NCBI GenBank assembly: GCA_947494715.1
Contig: CANLWG010000001.1
Coordinates: 806,001-870,000, forward strand
DNA length: 64,000 nt
Reading direction: 5' to 3'
Source: an uncultured Flavobacteriaceae bacterium
Lineage (GTDB): Bacteria; Bacteroidota; Bacteroidia; Flavobacteriales; Flavobacteriaceae
Shown here piece after piece: positions 54,175 through 64,000 of this stretch (positions are counted from its first letter, which is position 1; each line of letters opens with the position of its first letter). The notes below the pieces were generated by a model, which saw nothing but the letters and a program-made list of their open reading frames with translations, ran no database searches and was not told where the DNA came from. Both the position numbers and the translations under genes were made by a program.

Positions 54175-55347
54175 CTACGTAAAGCTTTCAATATTTAGAT
54201 TGCTGGCTTCAATGATTTCATGAATATCATCATCAAGAATCTCTTTTTTTCGATCTGCAAATTTTAGAAATTCCTCGTATACGCTATCCAATTGTGTCTT
54301 TGTAAGGTCGTAGCCCACTTTTTTCGCACGGTAAGCCAAAGCGGCCCTCCCACTTCTTGCGGTAAGGACTATTGAAGATTCCGTAACACCTACATCCGCT
54401 GGATCCATAATTTCATAGGTCTCCCGGTTTTTGATAACGCCATCTTGATGTATGCCAGAACTATGCGCAAAGGCATTGGCACCTACAATGGCCTTGTTGG
54501 GTTGTACCATCATCCCCATTTTTTGGGAAACCATTTGACTGGTATCATAAAGAAGCTGGCTATTGATATTGGTATCCAAACCAAGGTAGGGATGTTGTCT
54601 AAGAATCATCACTACTTCTTCCAAAGAAGTGTTCCCGGCACGTTCCCCAATTCCATTTATTGTACATTCGATCTGCCTTGCTCCATTAATGACTCCGGCT
54701 ATAGAATTAGCGGTGGCCAACCCTAGATCATTGTGGCAATGACAGGAGAGGGTCGCTTTGTGAATGCCTTTCACATTTTCCTTTAGATACTTCATTTTTG
54801 CACCATACTCCTCGGGTAAACAATAGCCGGTAGTATCAGGGATGTTCAAAACGGTGGCACCCGCCTTGACGACCGCTTCACAGACCTTGGCCAAAAATTC
54901 ATTCTCCGTTCTTCCCGCATCCTCGGCATAAAATTCGACATCTTCAACGAAGGTTTTGGCATAACTTACAGCTTGGACAGCCCTTTCTATTATAGCATCT
55001 CTATTGGAATTGAATTTATGTTTTATATGGGAGTCGGAAGTTCCTATGCCCGTATGTATTCGTGGTGTCTTTGCCTGTTTTAATGCCTCTGCGGCAACTT
55101 CAATATCCTTCTTTACCGCTCTGGTAAGTCCACACACCGTGGCATTTTTCACTATTTTTGCAATTTGAGTAACAGAGCTAAAGTCTCCTGGACTGGATAT
55201 GGGGAAGCCCGCCTCAATAATATCCACACCAAGTTGATCCAACCGTTCCGCTATAACGAGTTTCTGTTCCGTATCCAACTTGCAGCCGGGTACCTGTTCG
55301 CCATCCCGAAGTGTAGTATCAAAAATTTGTACTTTATCTTTACTCAT
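54175..55347 (-). CDS. leuA: 2-isopropylmalate synthase, short form
   Basis: 390 residues. Condenses 2-oxoisovalerate with acetyl-CoA, the first step of leucine synthesis. TIM barrel with [12 protein letters not shown] near 10-21 (metal Asp), [15 protein letters not shown] with the metal histidines, and [15 protein letters not shown]. It lacks the C-terminal LeuA dimer/regulatory domain of the 520-residue enterobacterial enzyme, so direct leucine feedback inhibition may be absent or different. leuB follows without a gap. Confidence 0.93.
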   Translation of the reverse strand: MSKDKVQIFDTTLRDGEQVPGCKLDTEQKLVIAERLDQLGVDIIEAGFPISSPGDFSSVTQIAKIVKNATVCGLTRAVKKDIEVAAEALKQAKTPRIHTGIGTSDSHIKHKFNSNRDAIIERAVQAVSYAKTFVEDVEFYAEDAGRTENEFLAKVCEAVVKAGATVLNIPDTTGYCLPEEYGAKMKYLKENVKGIHKATLSCHCHNDLGLATANSIAGVINGARQIECTINGIGERAGNTSLEEVVMILRQHPYLGLDTNINSQLLYDTSQMVSQKMGMMVQPNKAIVGANAFAHSSGIHQDGVIKNRETYEIMDPADVGVTESSIVLTARSGRAALAYRAKKVGYDLTKTQLDSVYEEFLKFADRKKEILDDDIHEIIEASNLNIESFT

Positions 55348-55494
55348 TATCTTTACTTAGTTTTAACTAGCCTATACGAATATATGACCAATAGGACAAA
55401 CCACCTAAAATTTAGAATAACATTTACAACGTTTATCCACTTTTTCGGTTTTTTAAAAATCTGATTAACAACTATTTAAACACAATTTTTTACG

Positions 55495-57039
55495 ATGACA
55501 AGTGAGCATAAAGATGCATTGTTCGTACTGGTGAAATCCCTTTCAAAATCCGAGAAAAGACAATTTAAGTTATATGTAGGTCGGTTGGGAGTGAATACGG
55601 ACGCCAAATTTTTAGCGCTTTTTAATCTTTTGGACAAAATAAAGGCGTATGATGAAAGAACCATTTTGGCCAGTGGCATTGTAAAAAAGGCACAATTGTC
55701 CAATCTAAAAGCACATTTATATCGGCAAATTTTGGTGAGTTTACGATTGAATCCGGTAAACCAGAATGTTAGGGTCCAAATTCGGGAACAATTGGATTTT
55801 GCTACAATACTTTATCAAAAGGGGCTATATAAACAGAGCCTCAAAATTTTGGATAAGGCCAAGGCCACTGCCATAGAAAATGAGGAAAAGAATATTGCTT
55901 ATGAGATTGTTGAGTTGGAAAAAATCATTGAGACCCAATACATCACCAGGAGTATTCCGGATAGGGCAGATGAATTGGCCGTACAGGCCAAGGAACTCTC
56001 TGCGCAAAATGTGATGACCAGCAAACTGAGCAATCTATCATTGCAACTCTACGGATTGATGTTGAAGGTGGGCTATGTGCGTAGTGATGAGGACTATACA
56101 AGGGTTAAGCGATATTTTGAGCGACAATTGCCCAAATACCACTTGGAGGATTTAGGATTTCGGGAAAAATTATGGTTGTACAAGGCGCACTTGTGGTATA
56201 GTTTTTTAGTCCAGGATTTCTTGTCTTCCTATAAATATGCCAGCAAATGGGTAGACCTTTTCTATGAACGGCCGGACATGATCTATCTAAATCCCGTGTT
56301 TTTTTTAAAGGGAAATCATTATTTGTTAGAATCCTTGTTTTATGTTAAATATAGCTCTCAATTTAAAGAAACACTTGAAAAACTGGAACAAATAGTAAAA
56401 ACTAATGATTTTCCAAAAAATGATAATATCTCGTCGTTGGCTTTTCTATACCTCAATGCCAATAAACTGAATCTACATTTCTTGGAAGGTACTTTTGAAA
56501 AAGGACTGTATCTGGTAAAAATAATCGAATACGGTATTGGGAAGCATAAACAGAGAATAGATGCCCATCATATCATGATTTTATATTATAAGATCGCATG
56601 TCTTTATTTCGGTGTCGGCGACAATAAAATGTGTATCCAATATTTGAAGAAAATTATTAACAATAAGAGTTTAAAAATGAGGGAAGATTTGATGTGTTTT
56701 GCTCGGGTATTGAGCTTGGTGGCACATTATGAGGCTGGAATGGATTACCATTTGGAGGTACAACTGAAAAGTACCTATAAATTTTTGTTGAAGATGAACG
56801 ATTTGCACGCCGTACAAAAGGAAATGATCAAGTTTTTGCGGAACTTGGGAAATATTTATCCCCATGAACTTCGAGGCGAGTTTCAAAAGCTGCATGGTGA
56901 ATTAAAAAAATATGAGGAGCATCCCTATGAAAAAAGGGCATTTTTGTATTTGGATATTATTTCTTGGCTAGAAAGCCATTTGAAGAACAAACCCGTTGCG
57001 GAAATCATCCGTGAAAAAGCCATGAAACTTACACGTTAA
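55495..57039 (+). CDS. Large conserved helical protein, unknown
   Basis: 514 residues, no signal peptide and no membrane helix. Strongly helical, with TPR-like pairs such as LDFATILYQKGLYKQSLKILDKA (near 100-122) and IACLYFGVGDNKMCIQYLKKI. The start MTSEHKDALFVLVKSLSKSEKRQFKLYVG is conserved in Flavobacteriia in my memory, but without assigned function. A role as scaffold is possible. Followed 3 bases later by the EamA transporter. Confidence 0.75.
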   Translation: MTSEHKDALFVLVKSLSKSEKRQFKLYVGRLGVNTDAKFLALFNLLDKIKAYDERTILASGIVKKAQLSNLKAHLYRQILVSLRLNPVNQNVRVQIREQLDFATILYQKGLYKQSLKILDKAKATAIENEEKNIAYEIVELEKIIETQYITRSIPDRADELAVQAKELSAQNVMTSKLSNLSLQLYGLMLKVGYVRSDEDYTRVKRYFERQLPKYHLEDLGFREKLWLYKAHLWYSFLVQDFLSSYKYASKWVDLFYERPDMIYLNPVFFLKGNHYLLESLFYVKYSSQFKETLEKLEQIVKTNDFPKNDNISSLAFLYLNANKLNLHFLEGTFEKGLYLVKIIEYGIGKHKQRIDAHHIMILYYKIACLYFGVGDNKMCIQYLKKIINNKSLKMREDLMCFARVLSLVAHYEAGMDYHLEVQLKSTYKFLLKMNDLHAVQKEMIKFLRNLGNIYPHELRGEFQKLHGELKKYEEHPYEKRAFLYLDIISWLESHLKNKPVAEIIREKAMKLTR

Positions 57040-57042
57040 CAT

Positions 57043-57906
57043 TTGAATACAAAAACTACTATCAGTACCCGTAATTTTATTGAGATAAATATTTCGATGT
57101 TATTATTGGGCACCTCGGGTCCGTTCGGGAAGTTTATTGACCTACCTGTACCATTGACCATTGGAATACGTGCCGCTATGGCTTTTTTCCTACTGTTTGT
57201 CTATTGCAAATGGCGTGGCATATCATTTCGATTGAGGCGGCAGGATGTTTTCCCCATTCTTTTAAGCGGATTTTTGATGTGCATACACTGGATCTCTTAT
57301 TTTAAGGCATTGCAGCTTTCCAATGTGGCCATTGGTATGTTGTCCCTTTTCACCTATCCGGTAATTACCGCTTTTTTGGAACCCTTTTTTTTAAAGACCA
57401 AATTTCAGGCCATACACTTGGTATTGGCCATTTTGGTGCTTTTTGGGATTTATTTTTTGGTACCCAATTTCAGTTTTGATAATGGCCATACCATTGCTAT
57501 CGGTATTGGGGTGTTTTCGGCATTCTGTTACGCCGTTCGTAACCTAATCTTGAAAACCAAGGTAGATAAATACAACGGATCAATTTTAATGACCTATCAA
57601 ATGATTATTGTAACCGTTTTGTTGCTACCGGTATATTTTATGTACGATCTGGTAGAGGTAAGTGACCAATGGCAGGGATTGGTAGGATTGGTTGTGATAA
57701 CAACTGCTTTAGGTCATACTATGTTCGTAAATACCTTCAAATATTTTTCAATTACTACGGTTAGTATTATTAGTTGTATTCAGCCCATTTATGGAATTAT
57801 CATCGGGGCTTTGTTCCTTTCCGAGATTCCTACTTGGACTACACTATTGGGTGGGACGATGATTTTGATCTCGGTAATTATAGAAAGTATACGTTCATAT
57901 CGGTAA
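57043..57906 (+). CDS. EamA/DMT-family transporter
   Basis: 287 residues with about ten membrane helices in two repeats, the drug/metabolite transporter architecture. Visible pieces: LLLGTSGPFGKFID near 20-33, LSNVAIGMLSLFTYPVITAFLEP (about 92-114), and VSIISCIQPIYGIIIGALFLSE (about 247-268). I use the TTG at 57043, 3 bases after the upstream stop; an ATG at 57097 would lose part of the first helix. Substrate unknown. Confidence 0.87.
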   Translation: MNTKTTISTRNFIEINISMLLLGTSGPFGKFIDLPVPLTIGIRAAMAFFLLFVYCKWRGISFRLRRQDVFPILLSGFLMCIHWISYFKALQLSNVAIGMLSLFTYPVITAFLEPFFLKTKFQAIHLVLAILVLFGIYFLVPNFSFDNGHTIAIGIGVFSAFCYAVRNLILKTKVDKYNGSILMTYQMIIVTVLLLPVYFMYDLVEVSDQWQGLVGLVVITTALGHTMFVNTFKYFSITTVSIISCIQPIYGIIIGALFLSEIPTWTTLLGGTMILISVIIESIRSYR

Positions 57907-57966
57907 GATCAGTTCATTAGCCCTGTGGCCATGGTTTTTGAATTCATCCTTACATAAGGGGAAATA

Positions 57967-58662
57967 TCAACAGGCATTCCAAATGGTATCTGAAGGAGGT
58001 GGTGCAACAAATTCTAATTTGTTTTTGCTTACTGGATGGATAAAGGAAAGCTCCCTGGCATGGAGATGTATATTACCGTTGGTATTGCTGCGATTAAAAC
58101 CATATTTTAAATCTCCTTTTATGGGACTTTCAATGGCTGCCAATTGAGCCCGAATTTGGTGATGTCGTCCCGTTTTCAGATCGATTTCCAAGAGATAGTG
58201 GTTATTTAGTTCCCGGGTCATCTTGTACTCCAGGATCGCCTTTTTGCTATCCTTTATTTCTTGTTCATGGGCATATGATTTGTTCTGTTTCGGGTTTCGT
58301 TTTAGCCAATGTGTTAAAACATCCTCTTTCTTTTTTGGTCGGTTCTTAACAATGGCCCAATAGGTTTTTTTTGCTTCTTTTTCTGCAAAGATTTTGTTCA
58401 GTCTGGATAAAGCTTTTGAGGTTCTTGCAAAGACCACGATACCCGATGTTGGCCTATCTAACCTATGGGCTACCCCAAGATAGACATTGCCGGGCTTGTC
58501 ATACTTTTTTTTGATGTAGCGTTTTACGATTTCACTTAGCGGCACATCCCCTGTTTTATCACCTTGAACAATATCCCCAGGTCTTTTATTTATTACAATG
58601 ATGTGATTGTCCTCATATAGTACTTGGAGGTTTTGGGGGGTGGAAAGAATTTTTTCGGACAC
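57967..58662 (-). CDS. RluA-family pseudouridine synthase
   Basis: 231 residues. Isomerises uridine to pseudouridine in rRNA or tRNA. The catalytic motif is VAHRLDRPTSGIVVFART (Asp in HRLD near residue 69), followed by YWAIVKNRPKKK and LKTGRHHQIRAQLA. It starts with GTG, sharing one base with the lspA stop (TAGTG), so translation is coupled. There is no S4 domain. The target nucleotide cannot be told. Confidence 0.93.
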   Translation of the reverse strand: MSEKILSTPQNLQVLYEDNHIIVINKRPGDIVQGDKTGDVPLSEIVKRYIKKKYDKPGNVYLGVAHRLDRPTSGIVVFARTSKALSRLNKIFAEKEAKKTYWAIVKNRPKKKEDVLTHWLKRNPKQNKSYAHEQEIKDSKKAILEYKMTRELNNHYLLEIDLKTGRHHQIRAQLAAIESPIKGDLKYGFNRSNTNGNIHLHARELSFIHPVSKNKLEFVAPPPSDTIWNAC

Positions 58663-59144
58663 TATACAGCTATTTTTTTGTTGCCGATAGAAAGAGAAAG
58701 AATCAACAAAATCCCAATGGTGACCGATACGTCCGCCATATTAAAAATTCCTGTTCGTAGAATTCCGATTTTAATTTGAAAGAAATCGGTCACGGAACCA
58801 TAGACGATACGATCTATCAGATTACCGATACCACCACCTATGACAAATGCAAACGCAATGATAAGCCACTTGTTCAAATTTGATTTTTGAAGGACACGAA
58901 ACAACAAAATGAGCAAAACCAATACAGGAAGAATTTGAAGAAATATAAGTTTTGGAATAGGGGATAGGCTTTGACCAAATCCCAACATGGCCCCGGTGTT
59001 TTCTACATTGGTTAGGATAAGGTTTTCCCTAACGACCTGGATATAATCCATGGGCGCAATATTTTTTCGGACAATATCCTTTGAAAGTTGATCACAACCA
59101 ATATTCAACAATACCAAAGCCAATATTCCGATTTTTTTATACAT
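58662..59144 (-). CDS. lspA: Lipoprotein signal peptidase
   Basis: 160 residues, four membrane helices. Cleaves the signal peptides of prolipoproteins in the inner membrane, needed by the many lipoproteins in this window. Catalytic aspartates are in GNLIDRIVYGSVTDFFQ (about residues 108-124); the conserved NVENTGAMLG is near 50-59. The last helix ends in IGILLILSLSIG. Overlaps the pseudouridine synthase by one base. Confidence 0.96.
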   Translation of the reverse strand: MYKKIGILALVLLNIGCDQLSKDIVRKNIAPMDYIQVVRENLILTNVENTGAMLGFGQSLSPIPKLIFLQILPVLVLLILLFRVLQKSNLNKWLIIAFAFVIGGGIGNLIDRIVYGSVTDFFQIKIGILRTGIFNMADVSVTIGILLILSLSIGNKKIAV

Positions 59145-59264
59145 AATCTTCTGTTGGATGTATTTCCCAATAACTAAAAATCATTGATTTTCATTTAGTT
59201 TTTTAGCTGATACGGGATAAGAGGAAAATTAAAAAATCTGATAGTCATCACCTGATCGGAAACC

Positions 59265-60083
59265 TCAATATTGTTCTTCGTCACTTGGAAAATCTTTGTT
59301 TTTCACATCGGTTACATATCCGGCAATCGCATTGCCCATATCCTCATAAAGGTTCATATATCGTCTCAAAAAACGAGGATTAAACTCGTGGGTCATTCCC
59401 AATAAGTCATGGATAACAAGCACCTGACCATCCGCATATTTGCCGGCTCCTATTCCAATTGTGGGAATGGTAAGCCCTTCGGACACTTTTTTTGTAAGCG
59501 TCGCCGGAATTTTTTCCAATACAATACCAAAGCATCCTAGTTTTTCCAGAAGTTTAGCATCGTCCATCAATTTTTTGGCCTCTTCCTCTTCTTTGGCCCG
59601 GACCGTGTATGTACCAAATTTATAAATACTCTGGGGCGTAAGGCCCAAATGGCCCATAACTGGGATTCCTGCATTGAGGATTCGCTTTACGGACTCTTTT
59701 ATTTCAATGCCACCTTCCAATTTAATGGCATGTGCTCCACTCTCCTTCATAATACGTATAGCCGAACGTAAAGCTTCTTTGGGATCACTTTGATAGCTGC
59801 CAAAGGGAATATCCACAACGATCAGGGCCCTTTTCACTGCTCGGACCACGGATGTGGCGTGGTAGATCATCTGATCCAAAGTTATAGGCAATGTAGTTTC
59901 ATGGCCGGCCATAACGTTACTGGCAGAATCGCCTACCAAAATGACATCCACATTGGCCGCATCTACGATTTTGGCCATGGAATAGTCATATGCGGTAAGC
60001 ATGGAAATTTTTTCTCCATTTTTTTTCATTTCCACAAGCGACTTTACCGTTACCCGTTTATATTCTTTTTTGGCTGTAGACAT
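59265..60083 (-). CDS. panB: 3-methyl-2-oxobutanoate hydroxymethyltransferase
   Basis: 272 residues. Makes ketopantoate from 2-oxoisovalerate, the first committed step to pantothenate and CoA. Motifs: [15 protein letters not shown] near 23-37, [18 protein letters not shown] (metal Asp, near 50-67), KLEGG near 118-122, [10 protein letters not shown] near 143-152 and [20 protein letters not shown]. Single gene. It links with coaBC and coaE in this window. Confidence 0.96.
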   Translation of the reverse strand: MSTAKKEYKRVTVKSLVEMKKNGEKISMLTAYDYSMAKIVDAANVDVILVGDSASNVMAGHETTLPITLDQMIYHATSVVRAVKRALIVVDIPFGSYQSDPKEALRSAIRIMKESGAHAIKLEGGIEIKESVKRILNAGIPVMGHLGLTPQSIYKFGTYTVRAKEEEEAKKLMDDAKLLEKLGCFGIVLEKIPATLTKKVSEGLTIPTIGIGAGKYADGQVLVIHDLLGMTHEFNPRFLRRYMNLYEDMGNAIAGYVTDVKNKDFPSDEEQY

Positions 60084-60219
60084 TTAGTTTTGTTTAGGTG
60101 CGATAAATGTAAGGAAATTGTTGGTATTCCTACTTTTTCGAAATAGTGCGTAGTTATTTTTGTTATTCCGGACCTTGGAGATCAGAATGAGGGATCTTTC
60201 CTATTTTTGAATAAAATCA

Positions 60220-60681
60220 ATGCAAATGAAGTACGTACTAAATCTAATCTTTGTTGTGGTCAGTTTTGCAGTTTCCGCCCAGGAAAGCGATAAAGTCTCC
60301 GTGCAAAAAACAATTGAAACTTTTTTTGACGGATTTCATAAACAAGACTCCACTATTATTAAAAAGGCTGTTTCCAATGCCATTGTTCTGCAGACCATTG
60401 CAAAGGACAAGGAAGGGAAGGAATATGTACGAAAGGATAGATTCGGTGATTTTCTCAAATCCATTGTGGGTATCCCGAAAACTACAAGGTTTAAGGAGAA
60501 AATCAAGTCTTATGGCATACAAATAGATGGGGCCATGGCGCATACCTGGACACCTTATGAGTTTTGGATCAACGGGGAGTTCCATCATTGTGGGGTTAAT
60601 TCCTTTCAACTGTTTAAGGATGGAGACAACTGGAAAATTATTTATCTAATCGATACCCGCAGGAAGGAGGGTTGTGATTGA
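60220..60681 (+). CDS. NTF2-like/SnoaL-fold exported protein
   Basis: 153 residues. Signal peptide (MQMKYVLNLIFVVVSFAVSAQ); the second ATG at 60226 is an equal choice. The remaining 130 residues look like an NTF2/SnoaL cone fold with VQKTIETFFDGFHKQDSTII and AMAHTWTPYEFWINGEFHHCGVN and end in DGDNWKIIYLIDTRR. Many such proteins are DUF4440-like and of unknown function. Monocistronic. Confidence 0.8.
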   Translation: MQMKYVLNLIFVVVSFAVSAQESDKVSVQKTIETFFDGFHKQDSTIIKKAVSNAIVLQTIAKDKEGKEYVRKDRFGDFLKSIVGIPKTTRFKEKIKSYGIQIDGAMAHTWTPYEFWINGEFHHCGVNSFQLFKDGDNWKIIYLIDTRRKEGCD

Positions 60682-60751
60682 TTTCATAACCCTTATTGTA
60701 CTTGCGACCCTTACTTTGGGTTAAATTTTCAAGATTAGTCGCTATCCAAAA

Positions 60752-60793
60752 TGACATCCTGTCAGTTTCCTCTCCCTTGGCATATTGTTTGAC
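60752..60793 (+). promoter_or_regulatory. Stress-type promoter motif upstream of dnaK
   Basis: TGACATCCTGTCA (60752-60764), a perfect inverted repeat with a 3-base spacer, then 12 bases, then TTGGCA-N6-TTGACA (60777-60794). The TTGGCA...TTG pair resembles a sigma-54 promoter (-24/-12), the inverted repeat an activator site. The clpB upstream region has the same layout (30105-30145). Confidence 0.5.
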
Positions 60794-60841
60794 ATTTAAA
60801 AAGCGATTGTAAAAAAAAGACTAATATTTAAAACATAAAGA

Positions 60842-62758
60842 ATGAGCAAGATAATAGGAATAGATTTGGGTACTACCAACTCCTGCGTTTCCGTGATGGA
60901 AGGTAATGAACCGGTGGTCATTCCCAATGCGGAAGGCAAAAGGACCACTCCTTCGGTTATTGCATTTGTGGAGGGTGGTGAGATTAAAGTTGGTGACCCG
61001 GCCAAAAGACAGGCAGTGACCAACCCTGGTAAAACGGTTTATTCGATTAAACGGTTTATGGGAAATAAATATTCCGAGTCCAGCAAAGAAGCGAACCGCG
61101 TACCCTATAAAGTAGTTAAAGGGGATAACGATACACCCCGTGTAGATATAGATGGGCGTTTATATACACCCCAAGAGCTTTCTGCAATGATCCTTCAAAA
61201 GATGAAAAAGACCGCAGAGGATTATTTGGGACAGGACGTTTCTAGGGCGGTCGTTACGGTACCGGCCTATTTTAACGATGCACAACGCCAAGCCACAAAA
61301 GAGGCAGGTGAGATTGCCGGACTTACCGTAGAGCGGATTATCAATGAACCAACTGCGGCATCTTTGGCTTATGGATTGGATAAAAAGCATACCGATCAAA
61401 AGGTCGTAGTTTTCGACTTTGGAGGTGGTACGCATGACGTTTCCATCTTGGAATTAGGTGATGGTGTATTTGAGGTACTGGCTACTGATGGGGATACCCA
61501 TTTGGGCGGTGATGACGTGGATCAGAAAATTATTGATTGGTTGGCCGAAGAGTTCAAAAAAGATGAAAGCATCGATTTACGTGATGACGCCATGGCCCTA
61601 CAACGTTTACGGGAGGCTGCTGAGAAGGCAAAAATCGAGTTGTCATCCACTTCTCAGACCGAGATCAATCTACCATACGTAACGGCAACGGCGTCTGGTC
61701 CCAAGCATTTGGTACGCAGTTTGTCACGTTCCAAATTTGAGCAATTGATCGATGATTTGGTTAAACGAACAATCGAGCCTTGTGAAACTGCATTGAAAGC
61801 TGCTGGACTTTCAAAGAGCGATATCGATGAGATTATTTTGGTCGGTGGTTCTACCCGAATCCCAGCTGTACAAGAGGCCGTTGAAAAGTTTTTCGGGAAA
61901 AAACCTTCTAAAGGAGTAAACCCAGATGAAGTGGTTGCCGTTGGTGCTGCCATCCAAGGTGGGGTGTTAACAGGAGATGTAAAGGATGTATTGTTGTTGG
62001 ATGTTACCCCGCTATCATTAGGCATTGAGACTATGGGAAGTGTAATGACCAAATTGATCGATGCTAACACCACGATTCCTACCAAGAAATCGCAGATATT
62101 TTCTACCGCAGCAGATAATCAGCCATCGGTAGAGATTCACGTGCTACAAGGGGAACGACCCATGGCAGGGGATAATAAGACTATAGGACGTTTTCATTTG
62201 GATGGAATTCCTCCCGCACCTAGGGGAACACCTCAAATAGAGGTTACCTTTGATATCGATGCCAATGGTATTATCAAAGTTTCCGCCACGGATAAAGCCA
62301 CAAATAAATCTCAGGACATTCGTATCGAGGCATCTTCCGGGTTGACCGAGGAGGAAATCGAAAAAATGAAGGCCGAGGCCGAAGCTAATGCCGAATCCGA
62401 TAAAAAGGCCAAGGAAACAGCGGATAAACTAAATGAGGCCGATGGAATGATATTCCAGACCGAAAAGCAATTAAAGGAATTCGGGGATAAATTGTCCGAT
62501 GACAAGAAAAAACCGATCGAGGATGCTTTGGAAGAACTTAAGAAAGCCTATGAAAGTAAGGATTTGGCCGTAATCACTCCCGCTTTGGAGAAAATTAATG
62601 AAGCTTGGAAAGTTGCTTCAGAAGAGATGTACAAAGCACAAGCAGAGGCCCAGCAAGCAGGTGGTGGCGCATCACCCAATGGAGAGGAAACTGCTAGTGG
62701 AGGAGACGCCAAAGAAGGTGATAACGTTGAGGATGTAGATTTTGAAGAGGTGAAATAA
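60842..62758 (+). CDS. dnaK: Molecular chaperone DnaK (Hsp70)
   Basis: 638 residues. ATP-driven Hsp70 for folding and, with ClpB, disaggregation. The ATPase domain (about 1-385) shows [32 protein letters not shown] and [13 protein letters not shown]. The substrate domain (about 390-505) has [17 protein letters not shown]. The helical lid and glycine-rich tail follow, ending in [10 protein letters not shown]. Full length. dnaJ and grpE are not adjacent; a terminator follows and the shared stress promoter precedes. Confidence 0.98.
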   Translation: MSKIIGIDLGTTNSCVSVMEGNEPVVIPNAEGKRTTPSVIAFVEGGEIKVGDPAKRQAVTNPGKTVYSIKRFMGNKYSESSKEANRVPYKVVKGDNDTPRVDIDGRLYTPQELSAMILQKMKKTAEDYLGQDVSRAVVTVPAYFNDAQRQATKEAGEIAGLTVERIINEPTAASLAYGLDKKHTDQKVVVFDFGGGTHDVSILELGDGVFEVLATDGDTHLGGDDVDQKIIDWLAEEFKKDESIDLRDDAMALQRLREAAEKAKIELSSTSQTEINLPYVTATASGPKHLVRSLSRSKFEQLIDDLVKRTIEPCETALKAAGLSKSDIDEIILVGGSTRIPAVQEAVEKFFGKKPSKGVNPDEVVAVGAAIQGGVLTGDVKDVLLLDVTPLSLGIETMGSVMTKLIDANTTIPTKKSQIFSTAADNQPSVEIHVLQGERPMAGDNKTIGRFHLDGIPPAPRGTPQIEVTFDIDANGIIKVSATDKATNKSQDIRIEASSGLTEEEIEKMKAEAEANAESDKKAKETADKLNEADGMIFQTEKQLKEFGDKLSDDKKKPIEDALEELKKAYESKDLAVITPALEKINEAWKVASEEMYKAQAEAQQAGGGASPNGEETASGGDAKEGDNVEDVDFEEVK

Positions 62759-62785
62759 GCACCCGTATAGGGAATAATTGTCAAG

Positions 62786-62817
62786 AAGGCACTATCGACC
62801 ACGATAGTGCCTTTTTT
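62786..62817 (+). terminator. Terminator after dnaK
   Basis: A 12-base-pair stem AAGGCACTATCG (62786-62797) with CGATAGTGCCTT (62802-62813), loop ACCA, followed by TTTT. It also lies before the end of the convergent metallophosphoesterase gene. Confidence 0.88.
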
Positions 62818-62855
62818 ACTATTCAATTTGTCTTATATGGAAAACCTATCGTCAG

Positions 62856-63761
62856 CTATTTGATTTTAAACTTCCTTGAAGGTTCCCTACCATAGCCGGT
62901 CACAAAGATCGAATCTTTTTTAAAGGCTACCCTTGCGAACGAAGTACTATCTTGGGTATCTACCATCCCCTTGAAAGTCAAGTAGTGTACGCCATCATTT
63001 TCAATATAGTCACCGGCATGGTTATGGCCATTGAAATAGAATTTCACACAATCATTTTTGTTAATAAGGTTTAGTAATTGTTTGTAGTTCAATAAATTAT
63101 GTGAATCGGATGTGCCCAAAGCTGGAAAATGACAAAACAGGCCCACACGTTCCTCGTTCAATGTGGCCAGTTTTAATTGATTTTCTACCCAATTCAATTG
63201 GTCGTTGCTCAATCCACCGTTCCAAGGTAATACGTTGGGCAAGTTTTTTCCTTCCATTAGATTAAATAGTGAATCGGTCTGTTGCTTTTTAGAATCGGTT
63301 AGTGCGCCATGTAAACTTAAGTCATTCCCGTCCAGGACAATAAACCGCCATTTGTTTCTTACTATTCTATAATAACGATTGTTCAATTCCATTTTTTCAA
63401 AAACAAGAGGTTTCAATGAATCCGCTACGCTGAAATCATGGTTTCCCAGCACATGGAATCGATCTGACTTTAATGCTGCCCAAATAGGGGCAACTGTATC
63501 GAAACTGCTAAAACCCTGGTCAATGAAGTCTCCCAAATGAATGGTATAATCCAATGGATATGCATTCAAAGTATCCGCAGCTTCCCTTAAACGCATAGGT
63601 GATTGCCTATAAAAGCGCACATCACTTGATTTGCAGTTACAATATTGACAATCTGCCACCACTCCTATCCCAAATTCTGGAAATTCAGAAGCGATTTTCT
63701 TTTTTTGAGAGCAACCTACCAAGATAAACCAAGGTAGTATGAGAAGTAAGGTTCGTGTCAT
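62856..63761 (-). CDS. ADPRibase-Mn-like metallophosphoesterase lipoprotein
   Basis: 301 residues from the ATG at 63761 (MTRTLLLILPWFILVGCS); a longer frame to 63812 lacks support. Lipoprotein signal ends in VGC. Calcineurin-like metal motifs: VVADCQYCNC near 33-42 (D-x-Q rather than the common D-x-H), IHLGDFIDQG, VLGNHDF, LFCHFPALG and FNGHNHAGDY. The Asp-x-Gln-Tyr pattern resembles Mn-dependent ADP-ribose/CDP-alcohol diphosphatase (ADPRM). The substrate outside the cytoplasm is unknown. Confidence 0.87.
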   Translation of the reverse strand: MTRTLLLILPWFILVGCSQKKKIASEFPEFGIGVVADCQYCNCKSSDVRFYRQSPMRLREAADTLNAYPLDYTIHLGDFIDQGFSSFDTVAPIWAALKSDRFHVLGNHDFSVADSLKPLVFEKMELNNRYYRIVRNKWRFIVLDGNDLSLHGALTDSKKQQTDSLFNLMEGKNLPNVLPWNGGLSNDQLNWVENQLKLATLNEERVGLFCHFPALGTSDSHNLLNYKQLLNLINKNDCVKFYFNGHNHAGDYIENDGVHYLTFKGMVDTQDSTSFARVAFKKDSIFVTGYGREPSRKFKIK

Positions 63762-63917
63762 GATTTTGTTTTTGGGATAGGACAAAGCTATGATAAAGAT
63801 AGGGCACAACACTATTTTGCTGCAACTTCTGGTATGGAAATTGATTTTAAATAAAGTACTTTTGATAAGTAGAATTGTATTTTAAACTTTGGTTGTACTG
63901 ACCTTACCATTTATACT

Positions 63918-64000
63918 ATGATAAAAAACTACGTACTGTTTTTTTGTTTGATTTTAAACCTCCTTGCGGGAAGTGCCTTTTCGCAAGAAATTAAGATATT
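63918..64000 (+). CDS. Partial secreted protein, N-terminus only
   Basis: The gene runs off the right edge. The visible 27 residues start MIKNYVLFFCLILNLLAG and form a signal peptide, probably cleaved after AFSQ. The mature protein is out of view, so no function can be given. It is divergent from the metallophosphoesterase gene. Confidence 0.6.
   Translation, partial: MIKNYVLFFCLILNLLAGSAFSQEIKI

Noticed and set aside
60842-62758. CIRCE element (HrcA operator) for dnaK
   Set aside because: The 9-base inverted repeat TTAGCACTC-N9-GAGTGCTAA is not present before dnaK or clpB.
61654-62826. Frames antisense to dnaK
   Set aside because: Low-complexity serine/alanine text, shadow of dnaK.

Overview
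The window looks like a chromosome segment of a Flavobacteriaceae bacterium (Bacteroidota). The evidence is AT-leaning coding sequence, almost no Shine-Dalgarno sites, promoters of the TTG-N19/20-TAnnTTTG type, type IX secretion genes (porD and a PorP/SprF protein), a bacillithiol-associated YtxJ, many small lipoproteins with a short lipobox ending in SC/AC/GC, and the bamD-rpoZ-coaBC-porD-recN gene order typical of this group. The genus is not determined. I see no phage, insertion sequence, CRISPR array, tRNA or rRNA.

Layout. 0-2 kb: a minus-strand operon with a 5'-nucleotidase split into two genes. 2-14.5 kb: a plus-strand block with a DUF6913-like gene, dapA, bamD, rpoZ, coaBC, porD, recN, fabI, a glycosyltransferase, a YbbR protein, coaE and an RprX/RprY-like two-component pair, closed by a strong bidirectional hairpin. 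14.6-22.1 kb: minus-strand gntK, miaA, an ion channel, an exonuclease/GIY-YIG fusion, a YggS protein, a DUF1015 protein, a 3-hydroxyacyl-CoA dehydrogenase and a Gfo/Idh/MocA oxidoreductase. 22.3-34.6 kb: pcm, smpB, a DUF6503-like lipoprotein, a histidine phosphatase, a PorP/SprF protein with a SPOR-like tail, a TetR regulator, clpB, ytxJ, an unknown lipoprotein, fumarylacetoacetase and glyA.

34.6-39.5 kb is the most unusual part. It is a minus-strand signalling cluster with a LytTR regulator whose receiver lacks the phospho-acceptor aspartate, a 52-residue lipoprotein, a TPR sensor histidine kinase, a response regulator and an unknown 215-residue class protein. Two nearly identical upstream elements precede the first and last genes.

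39.5-64 kb: a parallel-repeat lipoprotein, a thioesterase, a glutaminyl cyclase, the small SRP RNA, an SDR, a transaldolase, a thioredoxin-like lipoprotein without catalytic cysteines, an ABC-F ATPase, a fasciclin protein, pheT, leuBA, an EamA transporter, a pseudouridine synthase, lspA, panB, dnaK and a metallophosphoesterase.

Connections. coaBC, coaE and panB all serve pantothenate/CoA synthesis. bamD, porD, the PorP/SprF protein and lspA serve the envelope. The upstream regions of dnaK and clpB share a spaced motif (TGTC-N13-TTGGYA-N6-TTGAC) that looks like a common stress promoter. Apart from 42530-42962, which holds the SRP RNA, no gene-free stretch exceeds about 300 bases.
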